This document shows positions 1 through 8,956 of a stretch of DNA of 64,000 nt, piece after piece. The position numbers and the translations under genes were made by a program. Origin of the DNA: Streptomyces armeniacus (lineage in GTDB: Bacteria; Actinomycetota; Actinomycetes; Streptomycetales; Streptomycetaceae); NCBI RefSeq assembly GCF_003355155.1, contig NZ_CP031320.1:2584269-2648268 (forward strand). Reading direction: 5' to 3'. Position 1 is the stretch's first letter, and the number at the start of each line of letters is the position of its first letter. Under the pieces are notes generated by a model, which saw only the letters and a program-made list of their open reading frames with translations, ran no database searches and was not told where the DNA came from.

Positions 1-1
1 C

Positions 2-727
2 CCCGCCGCCCAGGAGCCGGTCCCCACCGTCAGCCAGCACCCGCACACCTCCTACGTCCTGCACGTCAACGGCGCCGACCGCCCCGTCACCGGCGCCTGG
101 ATCGGCGAGTCCCTCCTCTACGTCCTGCGGGAGCGGCTCGGCCTCGCCGGCGCCAAGGACGGCTGCTCGCAGGGCGAGTGCGGCGCCTGCTCCGTACAGG
201 TCGACGGCCGCCTCGTGGCCTCCTGCCTGGTGCCTGCGGCGACCGCGGCGGGCAGCGAGGTCCGTACGGTCGAAGGGCTGGCCGCCAACGGCATGCCCTC
301 CGACGTACAGCGCGCGCTCACCGAGTGCGGAGCGGTGCAGTGCGGCTTCTGCGTACCCGGGCTCGCGATGGCCGTCCACGACCTGCTCGAGGGGAACCAC
401 TCGCCGACCGACCTGGAGACGCGGCAGGCGATCAGCGGCAACCTGTGCCGCTGCTCCGGCTACCGCGGCGTGCTCGACGCGGTCCACACCGTCGCGGAGG
501 AGCGCGCGGCACGGGCGGCGGCGGAGGAGGAGCCCGAGCGGCCCTCGCCCAACGGCCGCCCCGCGGACGCCGGTTCGGACGCGGGCGCTGGCGGCGGCGC
601 TCAGGGCGGCGGCCCGGCCGGCGCGGACGCCGACGCCGCGCGCATCCCGCACCAGGCGCCCCCCGGCGGTGGCGGCGTACACCCCGGCGCGCACCCGCAT
701 CCGCACCACCCCGGAGGCGGCGCGTGA
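2..727 (+). CDS. 2Fe-2S subunit of a xanthine dehydrogenase/CO dehydrogenase-type molybdenum hydroxylase, 5' end missing
   Basis: Electron-transfer subunit passing electrons between a molybdopterin subunit and an acceptor. The reading frame is already open at the window edge, so the start lies upstream; 241 codons are visible. Two iron-sulfur clusters can be placed: the plant-ferredoxin type in GCSQGECGACSV (visible residues C55, C60, C63, with C75 as fourth ligand) and the helical one in CGFCVPG and CRCSG (C114, C117, C149, C151). After about residue 165 the protein is a long Gly/Ala/Pro/His-rich tail not needed by the family, which usually has about 160 residues. It precedes the molybdopterin subunit by 142 bases on the same strand. 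No FAD subunit is visible; it may lie upstream. Confidence 0.9.
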   Translation, partial: PAAQEPVPTVSQHPHTSYVLHVNGADRPVTGAWIGESLLYVLRERLGLAGAKDGCSQGECGACSVQVDGRLVASCLVPAATAAGSEVRTVEGLAANGMPSDVQRALTECGAVQCGFCVPGLAMAVHDLLEGNHSPTDLETRQAISGNLCRCSGYRGVLDAVHTVAEERAARAAAEEEPERPSPNGRPADAGSDAGAGGGAQGGGPAGADADAARIPHQAPPGGGGVHPGAHPHPHHPGGGA

Positions 728-869
728 ACCGCCCGTACGCCCCCACCGTCTCCGGCCCGGGAACTCGCGGCCCCGGGCCGTACGTACACCACTACGGGCA
801 CACGGACTCCGGGCATCCCGGCAGCACCCCGGGGCCCCTCCCCGGCAGACGACGCGGAAAGGCAGCGCC

Positions 870-3215
870 ATGACCGGTACGGCCGACGGCCCCGGCGCCG
901 TCACAGCAACCCCGGCCCACGGCACCCCGCTCGGCTCGGGCGCCGGGCCCGCCGCGCCGTCCGACGCGCACGGCCTCGGCGCGTCGCTCACGCCCGTCGA
1001 CGCGGCGGCCAAGGCCGAGGGCGCCTTCGCGTACGCGGCGGACCTGTGGGCGGAGGGCCTGCTGTGGGCGGCGATCCTGCGTTCGCCGCACCCGCACGCC
1101 CGTATCGTCTCGATCGACACGGCGCAGGCGGCGGCGATGCCGGGCGTACGCGCCGTCGTCACGCACGAGGACGTGCCCGGTGACGCCGCGCACGGCCGGC
1201 GGGTCGCGGACCGGCCCGCGTTCGCCCGCGAACTCGTGCGGTATCACGGCGAGCCCATCGCCGCCGTGGCCGCCGACCACCCCGACACGGCGCGGCTCGC
1301 GGCGGCGGCGATCGCCGTCGAGTACGAGCCGCTGGAGCCGCTGACCGACCCCGAGGAGTCGTTCACGGCGGAGCCGCTGCACCCCGACGGCAACCTGATC
1401 CGGCACATCCCGCTCCGGTACGGCGACCCGGAGGTCACCGGCGAGGTCGTCGTCGAGGGCCTGTACCGCATCGGCCGCCAGGACCCCGCGCCCATCGGCG
1501 CCGAGGCGGCCCTGGCCGTGCCGTGCCCGGACGGCGGCGTCGAGATCTACACCGCCTCCACCGACCCCCACACCGACCGCGACCTCGCCGCCGCCTGCTT
1601 CGGACTCCCCCCGGAACAGGTCAAGTTGGTCGTCACCGGCGTCCCCGGCGCGCTCGGCGACCGCGAGGACACCGGCATGCAGGTGCCGCTCGGGCTGCTC
1701 GCGATGCGCACCGGCTGCCCCGTGAAGATCGCGGCGACCCGCGAGGAGTCGTTCCTCGCGCACGCCCACCGGCACCCCACCCTCCTGCGGTACCGGCACC
1801 ACGCCGACCGCTCCGGCAAGCTCCTCAAGGTCGAGGCGCAGATCCTGCTCGACGCGGGCGCATACGCCGACACTTCCTCCGACGCGCTCGCCGCCGCGGT
1901 CTCCTTCGCCGCCGGCCCGTACGTCGTGCCGCACGCGGTCATCGACGGCTGGGCCGTCCGTACCAACAACCCGCCCTCCGGCCACGTACGCGGCGAAGGC
2001 GCGATGCAGGTGTGCACCGCGTACGAGGGCCAGATGGACAAGCTCGCCGCCGAGCTCGGCCTCGACCCCGCCGACATCCGCATGCGCAACGTCCTGGCCA
2101 CCGGCGACCTGCTGCCCACCGGCCAGACCGTGACCTGCCCGGCGCCCGTCGCCGAGCTCCTCCACGCCGTACGCGAAGCCCCCCTCCCGCCGCTGCCCAA
2201 GGACAGCCCCGAAACCGACTGGCTGCTCCCCGGCGGCCCCGAGGGCGCGGGCGAACCCGGCGCGGTCCGGCGCGGCGTCGGCTACGCCCTCGGCATGGTC
2301 CACATGCTCGGCACGGAGGGCGCCGACGAGGTGTCCACCGCCACCGTCAAGGTCAACGGGCCCGTCGCCACGGTCCTCTGCGCCGCCGTCGAGACCGGCC
2401 AGGGCTTCTCGACCCTCGCCCGCCAGATCGTCCAGGAGACGCTGGGTATCGAGGAGGTCCACGTCGCCTCCGTCGACACCGACCAGCCCCCCGCGGGCGC
2501 GGGCGCCCGCGGCCGGCACACCTGGGTGTCGGGCGGCGCGGTCGAACGCGCGGCGAAGATGGTCCGTACGCAGCTGCTGCAGCCGCTGGCGGCGAAGTTC
2601 GGCATGTCCACGGAGCTGCTGACGATCGCGGACGGCAAGATCACGTCGTACGACGGTGTGCTCTCCACGACCGTCGCCGAGACCCTGGAGGGCAAGGAAC
2701 TCTGGGCCACCGCCCAGTGCCGCCCCCACCCCACCGAACCGCTGGACGAGACCGGCCAGGGCGACGCGTTCGTCGGGCTGGCCTTCGCCGCCGTACGCGC
2801 GGTGGTGGACGTCGACATCGAACTCGGCTCGATCCGCGTGGTGGAGATGTCCATCGCCCAGGACGTCGGCCGCGTACTCAACCCGCGCCAGCTCCGCACC
2901 CGTATCGAAGCGGGCGTCACCCAGGGCGTCGGCGCGGCGCTCAGCGAACACCTCCGCGTCGCCAAGGGCGTCGTCCGCCGCCCGGACCTCACGGGGTACG
3001 CGCTGCCCACGTCGCTGGACGCGCCGGACATCCGCATCGTCAAGCTCATCGAGGAACGCGACGTCGTCGCGCCCTTCGGCGCGAAGGCGGCGTCGGCGGT
3101 CCCGGTGGTCGTCTCCCCGGCAGCGGTGGCCTGCGCGGTCCGCTCGGCCACGGGCCGCCCGGTGGTCCGCCTCCCCATCCGCCCCCAGGCGGCGGTGGGG
3201 ACACCGCAGCAGTAA
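870..3215 (+). CDS. Molybdopterin-binding subunit of a xanthine dehydrogenase/aldehyde oxidase-like enzyme
   Basis: Large catalytic-type subunit of 781 aa, partner of the 2Fe-2S protein just upstream. ATG 870 is chosen because GGAAAGG lies 8 bases before it; the frame is open further upstream but without a ribosome site. The a/b hammerhead domain is at about 45-150 and the molybdopterin domains follow. Several landmarks are altered: the usual GGGFGGKE region reads GVPGALGDRED, the RGFG region reads VRGEGAMQ, and the C-terminal GxGE loop that carries the catalytic glutamate in the family reads FGAKAASAVP with no glutamate. It is therefore family-related, but the substrate cannot be assigned and activity may differ. 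Confidence 0.85.
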   Translation: MTGTADGPGAVTATPAHGTPLGSGAGPAAPSDAHGLGASLTPVDAAAKAEGAFAYAADLWAEGLLWAAILRSPHPHARIVSIDTAQAAAMPGVRAVVTHEDVPGDAAHGRRVADRPAFARELVRYHGEPIAAVAADHPDTARLAAAAIAVEYEPLEPLTDPEESFTAEPLHPDGNLIRHIPLRYGDPEVTGEVVVEGLYRIGRQDPAPIGAEAALAVPCPDGGVEIYTASTDPHTDRDLAAACFGLPPEQVKLVVTGVPGALGDREDTGMQVPLGLLAMRTGCPVKIAATREESFLAHAHRHPTLLRYRHHADRSGKLLKVEAQILLDAGAYADTSSDALAAAVSFAAGPYVVPHAVIDGWAVRTNNPPSGHVRGEGAMQVCTAYEGQMDKLAAELGLDPADIRMRNVLATGDLLPTGQTVTCPAPVAELLHAVREAPLPPLPKDSPETDWLLPGGPEGAGEPGAVRRGVGYALGMVHMLGTEGADEVSTATVKVNGPVATVLCAAVETGQGFSTLARQIVQETLGIEEVHVASVDTDQPPAGAGARGRHTWVSGGAVERAAKMVRTQLLQPLAAKFGMSTELLTIADGKITSYDGVLSTTVAETLEGKELWATAQCRPHPTEPLDETGQGDAFVGLAFAAVRAVVDVDIELGSIRVVEMSIAQDVGRVLNPRQLRTRIEAGVTQGVGAALSEHLRVAKGVVRRPDLTGYALPTSLDAPDIRIVKLIEERDVVAPFGAKAASAVPVVVSPAAVACAVRSATGRPVVRLPIRPQAAVGTPQQ

Positions 3216-3233
3216 CGCCTCGCGCCGGGCGTT
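3214..3233 (+). terminator. Small hairpin at the end of the molybdenum hydroxylase operon
   Basis: Perfect 6-bp inverted repeat AACGCC/GGCGTT with an 8-base loop, beginning inside the stop codon of the large subunit. No T-run follows, as is common in high-G+C actinobacteria. Confidence 0.45.
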
Positions 3234-3755
3234 CCGTGGCGCTGCGGTTCCGCGGCTCCGTGGCCGTAGCCGACTCGGGCGCTGCGCACAGGCGTTGCCG
3301 TGGGCCGCGCCCGACGGTCGCGTGCCGCCTTGACTGTCACTCGTCCGAGGCCACGGTCTAGGTATGCGTACTCATGCGACGCGTGACACTCCCGTCACAG
3401 AATGCTCTGGGCGCGGGGACGTCACGATGGCGCCCACCGGTGTGACTTCCTCGCGCTGTCACTAGGATGATGTCCGGTGCTACGAGGAGTAGTTGACACC
3501 ATGTGCGGACGAGGCGGACCGGCTTGGCGGCGTACGACGGCGGGACTCAACACGGGCTCCCGGCCCCGGGGTTGGTACCGCGCGTGCCGGCACCGAACGG
3601 TGGCCGCCCCGGAACGGGACTCCACACGCCGCCCGTCCCCGAGAGACGGTTCCCCCGACTCGCCCCACGGCACCGACGGTTGATCGCGCGACGGAATTCG
3701 TCGCGCACTGACCCGCACCATCCGAACGCGACCTGACCGAACCGGGGGGAACAGC
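3234..3755. other. Long intergenic leader before the ESX-like genes
   Basis: About 520 bases with no convincing gene. It holds a candidate promoter (3441-3468) and a doubtful small frame, 3503-3736 (77 codons, GTG start, GAGGAG 15 bases upstream). That frame ends 20 bases before the next gene, but only about 80% of its third positions are G or C, lower than the clear genes here. I do not call it a gene. Confidence 0.5.
3441..3468 (+). promoter_or_regulatory. Candidate promoter for the ESX-like operon
   Basis: TGTGAC at 3441-3446 and TAGGAT at 3463-3468 are separated by 16 bases, fitting a TTGACn/TAnnnT housekeeping promoter. It would give a leader of about 280 bases to the ATG at 3756. Visual match only. 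Confidence 0.4.
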
Positions 3756-4232
3756 ATGTCGTTTGACGACGAGTGGGCCAACCACCAGTCCAACGCCACA
3801 CACATGCAGCTCAATCAGATGCCGGCCGACCGTGGGTCCGGTGGCGACACCGACGGGCTGTCGCACGTGGAGTCCGAGAAGCGCAAGGCCGCCACGTACA
3901 TCCAGGAGACACTGGGCCCTGCCGTGAAGAAGGCCGGCGCCAAGGCGGACACGGACTCGGAATCCGTGACGGGGAGCAGCAGCGCTTCGAGCGCGATCAG
4001 CCCCGGCGCACTGGACGGCTGGGAGACAAAGGCCGGACTGAAGCACTGCCTCACCGAGTGGGACCGTCAGCTGAAGAACCTCACGAACCGGCTGAGCAGC
4101 GAGATGTCCGCCCTTGGAACGACGAACAACCTGTTCCGGAGCAACGAGACCTTCACCGCCGGCCAGTTCGCCCTCGGCAAGGACAACGGTCTCCACCCGC
4201 GCAGCAACATCTCGGACTTCACGGGGAACTGA
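3756..4232 (+). CDS. Small WXG100-like (type VII secretion) protein
   Basis: 158 aa, hydrophilic, without a signal peptide. ATG 3756 follows GGGGGG with good spacing. The second half (about 85-145) looks like the helical hairpin of ESX/WXG100 proteins, with aromatic positions in GWETKAG and LTEWDRQL and an amphipathic helix after them, but a strict W-x-G is not present. The middle is Ser/Ala/Asp-rich. It ends one base before the next gene starts, and that next gene has a clear W-x-G element, so the two could be co-secreted partners as is usual for ESX pairs. No ESX secretion-machine gene is in the window. Family assignment is by pattern only. Confidence 0.6.
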   Translation: MSFDDEWANHQSNATHMQLNQMPADRGSGGDTDGLSHVESEKRKAATYIQETLGPAVKKAGAKADTDSESVTGSSSASSAISPGALDGWETKAGLKHCLTEWDRQLKNLTNRLSSEMSALGTTNNLFRSNETFTAGQFALGKDNGLHPRSNISDFTGN

Positions 4233-4233
4233 C

Positions 4234-6504
4234 ATGCCACTCACCTACCACGATGTCATCCACACGGACCTGTCCTCACTCACCGAGGCCGCCAAAGCGT
4301 GGCGCGCCATGGGTACGAAACTCGGCGAACTGCGCACCAACTACCGCGACCACGTCCGCGGCCTGACCGAGAACGGCTCGTGGAGGGGCGTCTCCGCCAC
4401 GATGTTCAGCGCGTCGTCCGACGTCACGTACCACGAGTTCTTCGGCGCGAAGAAGCAGGCGACGGCCATCGGAAACCTCCTGGACGACGCCCACACACAG
4501 CTGTCGAAGCTGAAGAAGGGCGTCGAGAAGGTCCGGGACGAGGCGATCGCCGCGGGGATGAAGGTCAGCGCCGACGGAGTCTGCAACTTCGACTACGACA
4601 AGGCAACGGAAGGCGAGGCCACCGCCGCTCGCCACGACCCGGGACTGGCAGAAACCGAGAACAGCTGGACCAAAGCGATAGCGGACGCAGTACGGAAAGT
4701 CTCCGACGCGGACCACGGCATCAAGCTGGCCCTCCAGAACGTGACCAAGGACAGCGACGGCAAGGGCGAGTCCCGCGGCTTCAACAGCAAGGCCATGGGC
4801 GACGTCGAGAAGTACGAGGGCAGGCGCGGTGCGGAACTGGGAACGAAGCTGAACTCCGGCGAGGACCTGTCGCCCAAGGAAATGACAGAGTTCCGCCGCC
4901 TGATGCGGGACAACTCGGACAATACGAGCTACAGCCGTACGCTGCTGAACACGCTCGGGGCCGACGGCACCATCAAGCTCACCAACAGATTGAATGATCG
5001 CGCCTATTACGACGACACCGACAAGAAGAAACAGTACCTTGGCTTGGAAAAGCAGCTGGCGATGTCTCTGAAGACTGCAACGATGGTCAAGGGGCGCGAC
5101 CAAGCCGCTGACAAGGCTTTTACTGCGAGGTGGCTCAGGGAGCTGAGGAAAGCCGGAGTGAAGGAGTACGACCTTGAGGTCGTCAACGACCAGCGAGTCA
5201 CCGTATCGGATCAGAAAGCTCGCGGTTACCAGAGTCTGATCACTCTTATGAGGCAGGGTAGCGGCTACGACGAGGCATTTGTTCACCAGCTCGCCGATGA
5301 CATTCGCGATGCCGAGACGGGTGATCCCGACATTTGGGATCTGGATGGCACTTATTCCGGCGGCGCGAACGAAGACGGCACGTCGCGAAGCGGCAACGGT
5401 TGGTTCGCTAATGACCCACTTGACGGTGTGCTGGGGATCATGAGCAAAGATCCTGGCGCGGCGACATCCTACTTTGACACGCCCGGTTCCAACTTGGGCA
5501 GCGAACGGCTCCACTATCTTCAAGCTGAACGCGATTGGGATCACATCAATCAGTACCGAATTGATAGCGATGGTGTTGCAATCCCAAGAGGGAGTGACAC
5601 TCAAGACGCCGACAATCGTACTGGGTTCGGGGCGGCTCTCGAGGCAGCGATGACCGGGAATACCCCTGGAGCGGATGCGCCAGCGAAATTCACGGAACAT
5701 AGTCATGCGGAGACTCGGGTATTTGAGAACGTCGTCAAGTCGTATGCGGAAATCACCAAAGTCGACCCTGGCGCCATGCCTGACAATATTAGGCAAAACA
5801 TGGCCAATGCTATCGCCTACTACCCGAGTGACGTCCATGAGATCCTCGGCAGGGATTTTGACTTCGCAGAATCTGACATGTCGACCGGGTCCAATAACGT
5901 GAGCGGTGTCAATGAAGCGACCATGACTCGGTTTATTCGTGCGGCATCTGAAGATGGGGGAGCGTTCCGTACCATTCATGACTCACAAGTCGCATATACC
6001 GCGCATCAGATCCAAGCACTCGATAGGGGCGATTTTACGGACGTCACTGATAAGGCAGTTTCTGCAGTGCGTGAAGGCGGGAGAACCATGGGAACTCTGG
6101 ATCATATACGTGCTGATGCCCTTGGCGATCAACGAGATGACCAGGTTAGCCAGAATAACTGGAACAAGACCTATAAGTATCATACTTTCGGTGTTCCGCT
6201 CACGATGGTTCCGGGTGCCGGTGACACCTTCCAGAGGCTTCTTGATATTGGCGCAGGGCAGGAGGCCGAGAACCTCAATAATGACGTGGCCGACAAGACA
6301 AAGGAGCAATTGATCACGGAGTATGAGGAGAGAGGATACCCTCGCCTGCGTGAAATGATCCACGAACAGGCCAGGGCGACTGGTATTTCCGACAGTGAGA
6401 TTATGGCTACCGGAAGAGGTGTGGGAGATCTTCGCGGTGAGGCAAACTCTTGGTATAACAATGGAATGGGCAATGCGCGTGGATCCACCGGGGAGACTAG
6501 TTGA
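4234..6504 (+). CDS. Large WXG100-type protein with a long C-terminal extension
   Basis: 756 aa. ATG 4234 is one base after the preceding stop, suggesting translational coupling. Residues 1-110 form a helical WXG domain with GSWRGVSATMF (W50, G52), typical of ESX substrates. The remainder has no motif I recognise; large Streptomyces proteins of this layout are usually unassigned. Base composition changes near 4985 (about residue 250): from there to the end sampled lines are about 53-58% G+C against about 65-70% before. Residues about 485-756 closely resemble most of the next protein (shared AMTG..PGA, FENVV, VHEILG, YPRLR..IHE). There is no signal peptide, so export would need an ESX route. 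A polymorphic secreted effector is possible, but no catalytic motif is evident. Confidence 0.7.
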   Translation: MPLTYHDVIHTDLSSLTEAAKAWRAMGTKLGELRTNYRDHVRGLTENGSWRGVSATMFSASSDVTYHEFFGAKKQATAIGNLLDDAHTQLSKLKKGVEKVRDEAIAAGMKVSADGVCNFDYDKATEGEATAARHDPGLAETENSWTKAIADAVRKVSDADHGIKLALQNVTKDSDGKGESRGFNSKAMGDVEKYEGRRGAELGTKLNSGEDLSPKEMTEFRRLMRDNSDNTSYSRTLLNTLGADGTIKLTNRLNDRAYYDDTDKKKQYLGLEKQLAMSLKTATMVKGRDQAADKAFTARWLRELRKAGVKEYDLEVVNDQRVTVSDQKARGYQSLITLMRQGSGYDEAFVHQLADDIRDAETGDPDIWDLDGTYSGGANEDGTSRSGNGWFANDPLDGVLGIMSKDPGAATSYFDTPGSNLGSERLHYLQAERDWDHINQYRIDSDGVAIPRGSDTQDADNRTGFGAALEAAMTGNTPGADAPAKFTEHSHAETRVFENVVKSYAEITKVDPGAMPDNIRQNMANAIAYYPSDVHEILGRDFDFAESDMSTGSNNVSGVNEATMTRFIRAASEDGGAFRTIHDSQVAYTAHQIQALDRGDFTDVTDKAVSAVREGGRTMGTLDHIRADALGDQRDDQVSQNNWNKTYKYHTFGVPLTMVPGAGDTFQRLLDIGAGQEAENLNNDVADKTKEQLITEYEERGYPRLREMIHEQARATGISDSEIMATGRGVGDLRGEANSWYNNGMGNARGSTGETS

Positions 6505-7388
6505 TTAGGTTCCGGGACGCTGGCGCCAAGAATTCTAAGCGCCTTGCGGTAATTGGAATTGCGGTGATCCTCGTGGTCGTCGGCGTGTTCACCATGCTTT
6601 CGTGTGAAGATGAGAAACCGGAAGACGATGCGCGGTTCTGTCGAAGCGTGCTCCCATTGAAGGATGAGGGGAGGTCGGACTCGATTGACCGTTGCGGTGA
6701 AAGACTGGAGTCAGCGATGACTGGCCGCCCGCCAGGGGCTGCTCGACCGAAAGACCCTGTTCCGCACACCGATAAACAGATCCGTGCCTTCGAGAATGTT
6801 GTCAATGCATATGCGCGGCACACCGCCAACGACTATTCCCGGATGCCGGGTCAAATCCGGGGCAACATGGCCAGCGCTCTCACTTATTATTCCCGGGAAG
6901 TGCACGAGATTCTTGGTGGCCAGGTAGATGGTGGATACCCTGAACAGCGAGTCAAAGTGGAGCAGACGTCCTTGAGGGGTTTCATCCGGGCGGTCGCTGA
7001 GGACAGCAAGAGTTTTCACGCGGTTCGAGAAGCCCAGATGGGCTATATCGCGGAGGATATTCAGCAGCTGGATAGAAGGATTCTATCTGTAGAGCCCCGT
7101 GGTGACACGGATGAGGCACGCGAAGTCGTTGTGGAAGCCGGGTCGGTCGTAGGAGCTCTTACCCGGATACGTGCTGAAGCTCTGAGCGGGGAGAGCAGTG
7201 ACAAAGGAAGTGCGGAATCAGAAGCTGAGCTGAGCAAGGACTACGAGGAAAACGGCTACCCGCGACTTCGAAATCTGATCCACGAGCGTGCCCGGGAAGT
7301 AGGAATTCCAGAGGGTGACATATCTAATTCTGGAGGTCGCCTAGCTGATATAACGGGCTGGGCCAATGCGGCCTACAACGCGAAGTGA
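6501..7388 (+). CDS. Membrane-anchored paralogue of the C-terminal domain of the upstream WXG protein
   Basis: 295 aa starting with TTG at 6501, which overlaps the previous stop as TTGA, so it is probably translationally coupled. Residues about 14-33 form one hydrophobic segment ending in LSC, either a single N-terminal membrane anchor or a poor lipobox. From about residue 70 to the end it parallels the last 270 residues of the upstream protein: AFENVVNAYA versus VFENVVKSYA, VHEILGG versus VHEILGR, GYPRLRNLIHE versus GYPRLREMIHE. It therefore looks like a partial gene duplication that acquired an anchor. Its lower G+C matches the 3' part of the upstream gene. Function unknown; a receptor, decoy or immunity-like partner is speculation. 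Confidence 0.75.
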   Translation: MIRFRDAGAKNSKRLAVIGIAVILVVVGVFTMLSCEDEKPEDDARFCRSVLPLKDEGRSDSIDRCGERLESAMTGRPPGAARPKDPVPHTDKQIRAFENVVNAYARHTANDYSRMPGQIRGNMASALTYYSREVHEILGGQVDGGYPEQRVKVEQTSLRGFIRAVAEDSKSFHAVREAQMGYIAEDIQQLDRRILSVEPRGDTDEAREVVVEAGSVVGALTRIRAEALSGESSDKGSAESEAELSKDYEENGYPRLRNLIHERAREVGIPEGDISNSGGRLADITGWANAAYNAK

Positions 7389-7593
7389 ATCGCTGGCGTT
7401 TCCCACAGGCCGCATAGGTGTTGGCTTCGCATAACTGACACCTGCGTCCACGAGGTTGAAGCGGTGGGGAGCGGCTCTGTCCGCCGAAGCGCGCGTGCAG
7501 CGGGTCGAGTTCGGGCGCCGGGGGGGGGGTGTCGGATGGGTTGACTTGGGGAGGGGGAGGAGTAGCGTCGCGCTGTGCGTAATCCCGTACGTG

Positions 7594-7609
7594 GTTCGAA
7601 ATTACGAAC
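7594..7609. promoter_or_regulatory. Palindrome upstream of the aldose epimerase
   Basis: GTTCG and CGAAC arms around a 6-base A/T centre, 38 bases before the galM-like start. This resembles operators of LacI-type sugar regulators in Streptomyces, but the regulator is not in the window. Confidence 0.4.
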
Positions 7610-7646
7610 GTGACATTGGCGCACCCGTGGTGAAGGAGCCTCACCG

Positions 7647-8927
7647 ATGACATCCCAGGGACCCCGCAGACGGTCCGTGCTGACCGCGGCCGGTGCTGCC
7701 GCCGCTATTCCCGTGGCGGCGGCGCCGGTGGCAAGTGCCGCCCCGCGTACGCGCGCCGGCAGCGCTGCTGGCGACGGCGGCGGCCGCCGTGGCCGTGGGC
7801 ATGAGGCGCCGCGCAAGGAGTTGTTCGGGCGGCTCGGCGACGGGACCAAGGTGTACGCCTGGACCTTCGCGAACGGCGGCACCCGGCTGCGCGTGCTGTC
7901 CTACGGCGGCACCGTCCAGTCGCTGGAGGTGCCGGACCGGGACGGCCGGACCGCGAACGTGTCCCTCGGTTACGCCACGCTCGACGACTACGCCGGCAAA
8001 GACAACACGTACTACTTCGGCGCGCTCATCGGCCGCTACGGCAACCGCGTCGCCGGCGGCAGGTTCGAACTCGACGGCACCGAGTACCAGTTGCCGCTGA
8101 ACGACGACCCCAACAGCCTGCACGGCGGCCCCAGGGGCTTCGACAAGCGGGTGTGGGACGTCGAGCCGCTCACCGAAGGCGCCAGAGGCACCGGCACGGG
8201 AGGCACCGGAGACGCCGAAGGGACCGAAGGCACCGGAGCCGCGGACCCCGGGATCGCGCTCACGTACGTCAGCGCCGACGGGGAGGCGGGCTATCCCGGC
8301 CGGCTCCGCGTACGCGTCACCTACACCCTGAACGACAGGGGCGAGTGGCGCATCGACTACACGGCCACCACCAGCAGGCCCACCGTGGTCAACCTGACGA
8401 ATCACACCTACTTCAACCTCGCGGGCGAGGGCAGCGACACCGTCCACGACCACGAGGTGCGGATGGAGGCCGCCCGCTACACCCCCGTCGGCGAGACCCT
8501 CATCCCCACCGGCGAACTGGCCCCCGTGGCGGGCACCCCGTTCGACTTCCGCCGCGGCAAGACCATCGGCGCCGATCTGCGCGACAGCCACCGGCAGGTG
8601 AGCTACGGGCAGGGCATCGACCACAACTTCGTACTGGACAAGGGCGTGACGTCGCGGCCGGGCCCGGCCGTCACCGTACGGGAGCCCGTCTCCGGCCGCG
8701 TGATGACCGTATCGACGACGGAGCCGGGCGTGCAGTTCTACACGGGCAACTTCCTCGACGGCACGGCCGTGGGCAGCGGCGGCCACAGCTACCGGCAGGG
8801 GGACGGGTTCTGCCTGGAGACGCAGCACTTCCCGGACTCGCCGAACCAGCCGCGGTTCCCCTCCACCGTGCTGCGGCCGGGCGAGACGTACCGCAGCACC
8901 ACCGTGTACGGCTTCTCCGCCCGCTGA
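7647..8927 (+). CDS. Exported aldose 1-epimerase (mutarotase)
   Basis: 426 aa. Interconverts alpha and beta anomers of aldoses such as galactose. ATG 7647 follows AAGGAG. The N-terminus PRRRSVLTAAG followed by an Ala-rich hydrophobic stretch and ASA is a twin-arginine signal peptide, so it should be secreted. The GalM fold is clear: GRYGNRVAGGRF near residue 130 and VNLTNHTYFNL near 245 (catalytic-region histidine) are family hallmarks, and the C-terminal part keeps CLETQHFPDSPN. A Gly/Thr-rich insertion lies at about 180-200. It stands alone between an ESX-like locus and a convergent acetyltransferase; a role in extracellular sugar use is an inference from the signal peptide and palindrome. 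Confidence 0.9.
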   Translation: MTSQGPRRRSVLTAAGAAAAIPVAAAPVASAAPRTRAGSAAGDGGGRRGRGHEAPRKELFGRLGDGTKVYAWTFANGGTRLRVLSYGGTVQSLEVPDRDGRTANVSLGYATLDDYAGKDNTYYFGALIGRYGNRVAGGRFELDGTEYQLPLNDDPNSLHGGPRGFDKRVWDVEPLTEGARGTGTGGTGDAEGTEGTGAADPGIALTYVSADGEAGYPGRLRVRVTYTLNDRGEWRIDYTATTSRPTVVNLTNHTYFNLAGEGSDTVHDHEVRMEAARYTPVGETLIPTGELAPVAGTPFDFRRGKTIGADLRDSHRQVSYGQGIDHNFVLDKGVTSRPGPAVTVREPVSGRVMTVSTTEPGVQFYTGNFLDGTAVGSGGHSYRQGDGFCLETQHFPDSPNQPRFPSTVLRPGETYRSTTVYGFSAR

Positions 8928-8956
8928 CGCTCCAACGGTGCGGAGCAGGGCGTCAG
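8924..8956. terminator. Bidirectional terminator between convergent genes
   Basis: Outer arms CTGACGC (8924-8930) and GCGTCAG (8950-8956) plus inner GCTCC/GGAGC form a hairpin covering the stop codons of both the epimerase and the opposite acetyltransferase. Confidence 0.7.

Noticed and set aside
3503..3736. 77-codon GTG frame just upstream of the ESX-like genes
   Set aside because: Only about 80% of third positions are G/C, no similarity is recognisable, and alternative frames overlap it equally well.
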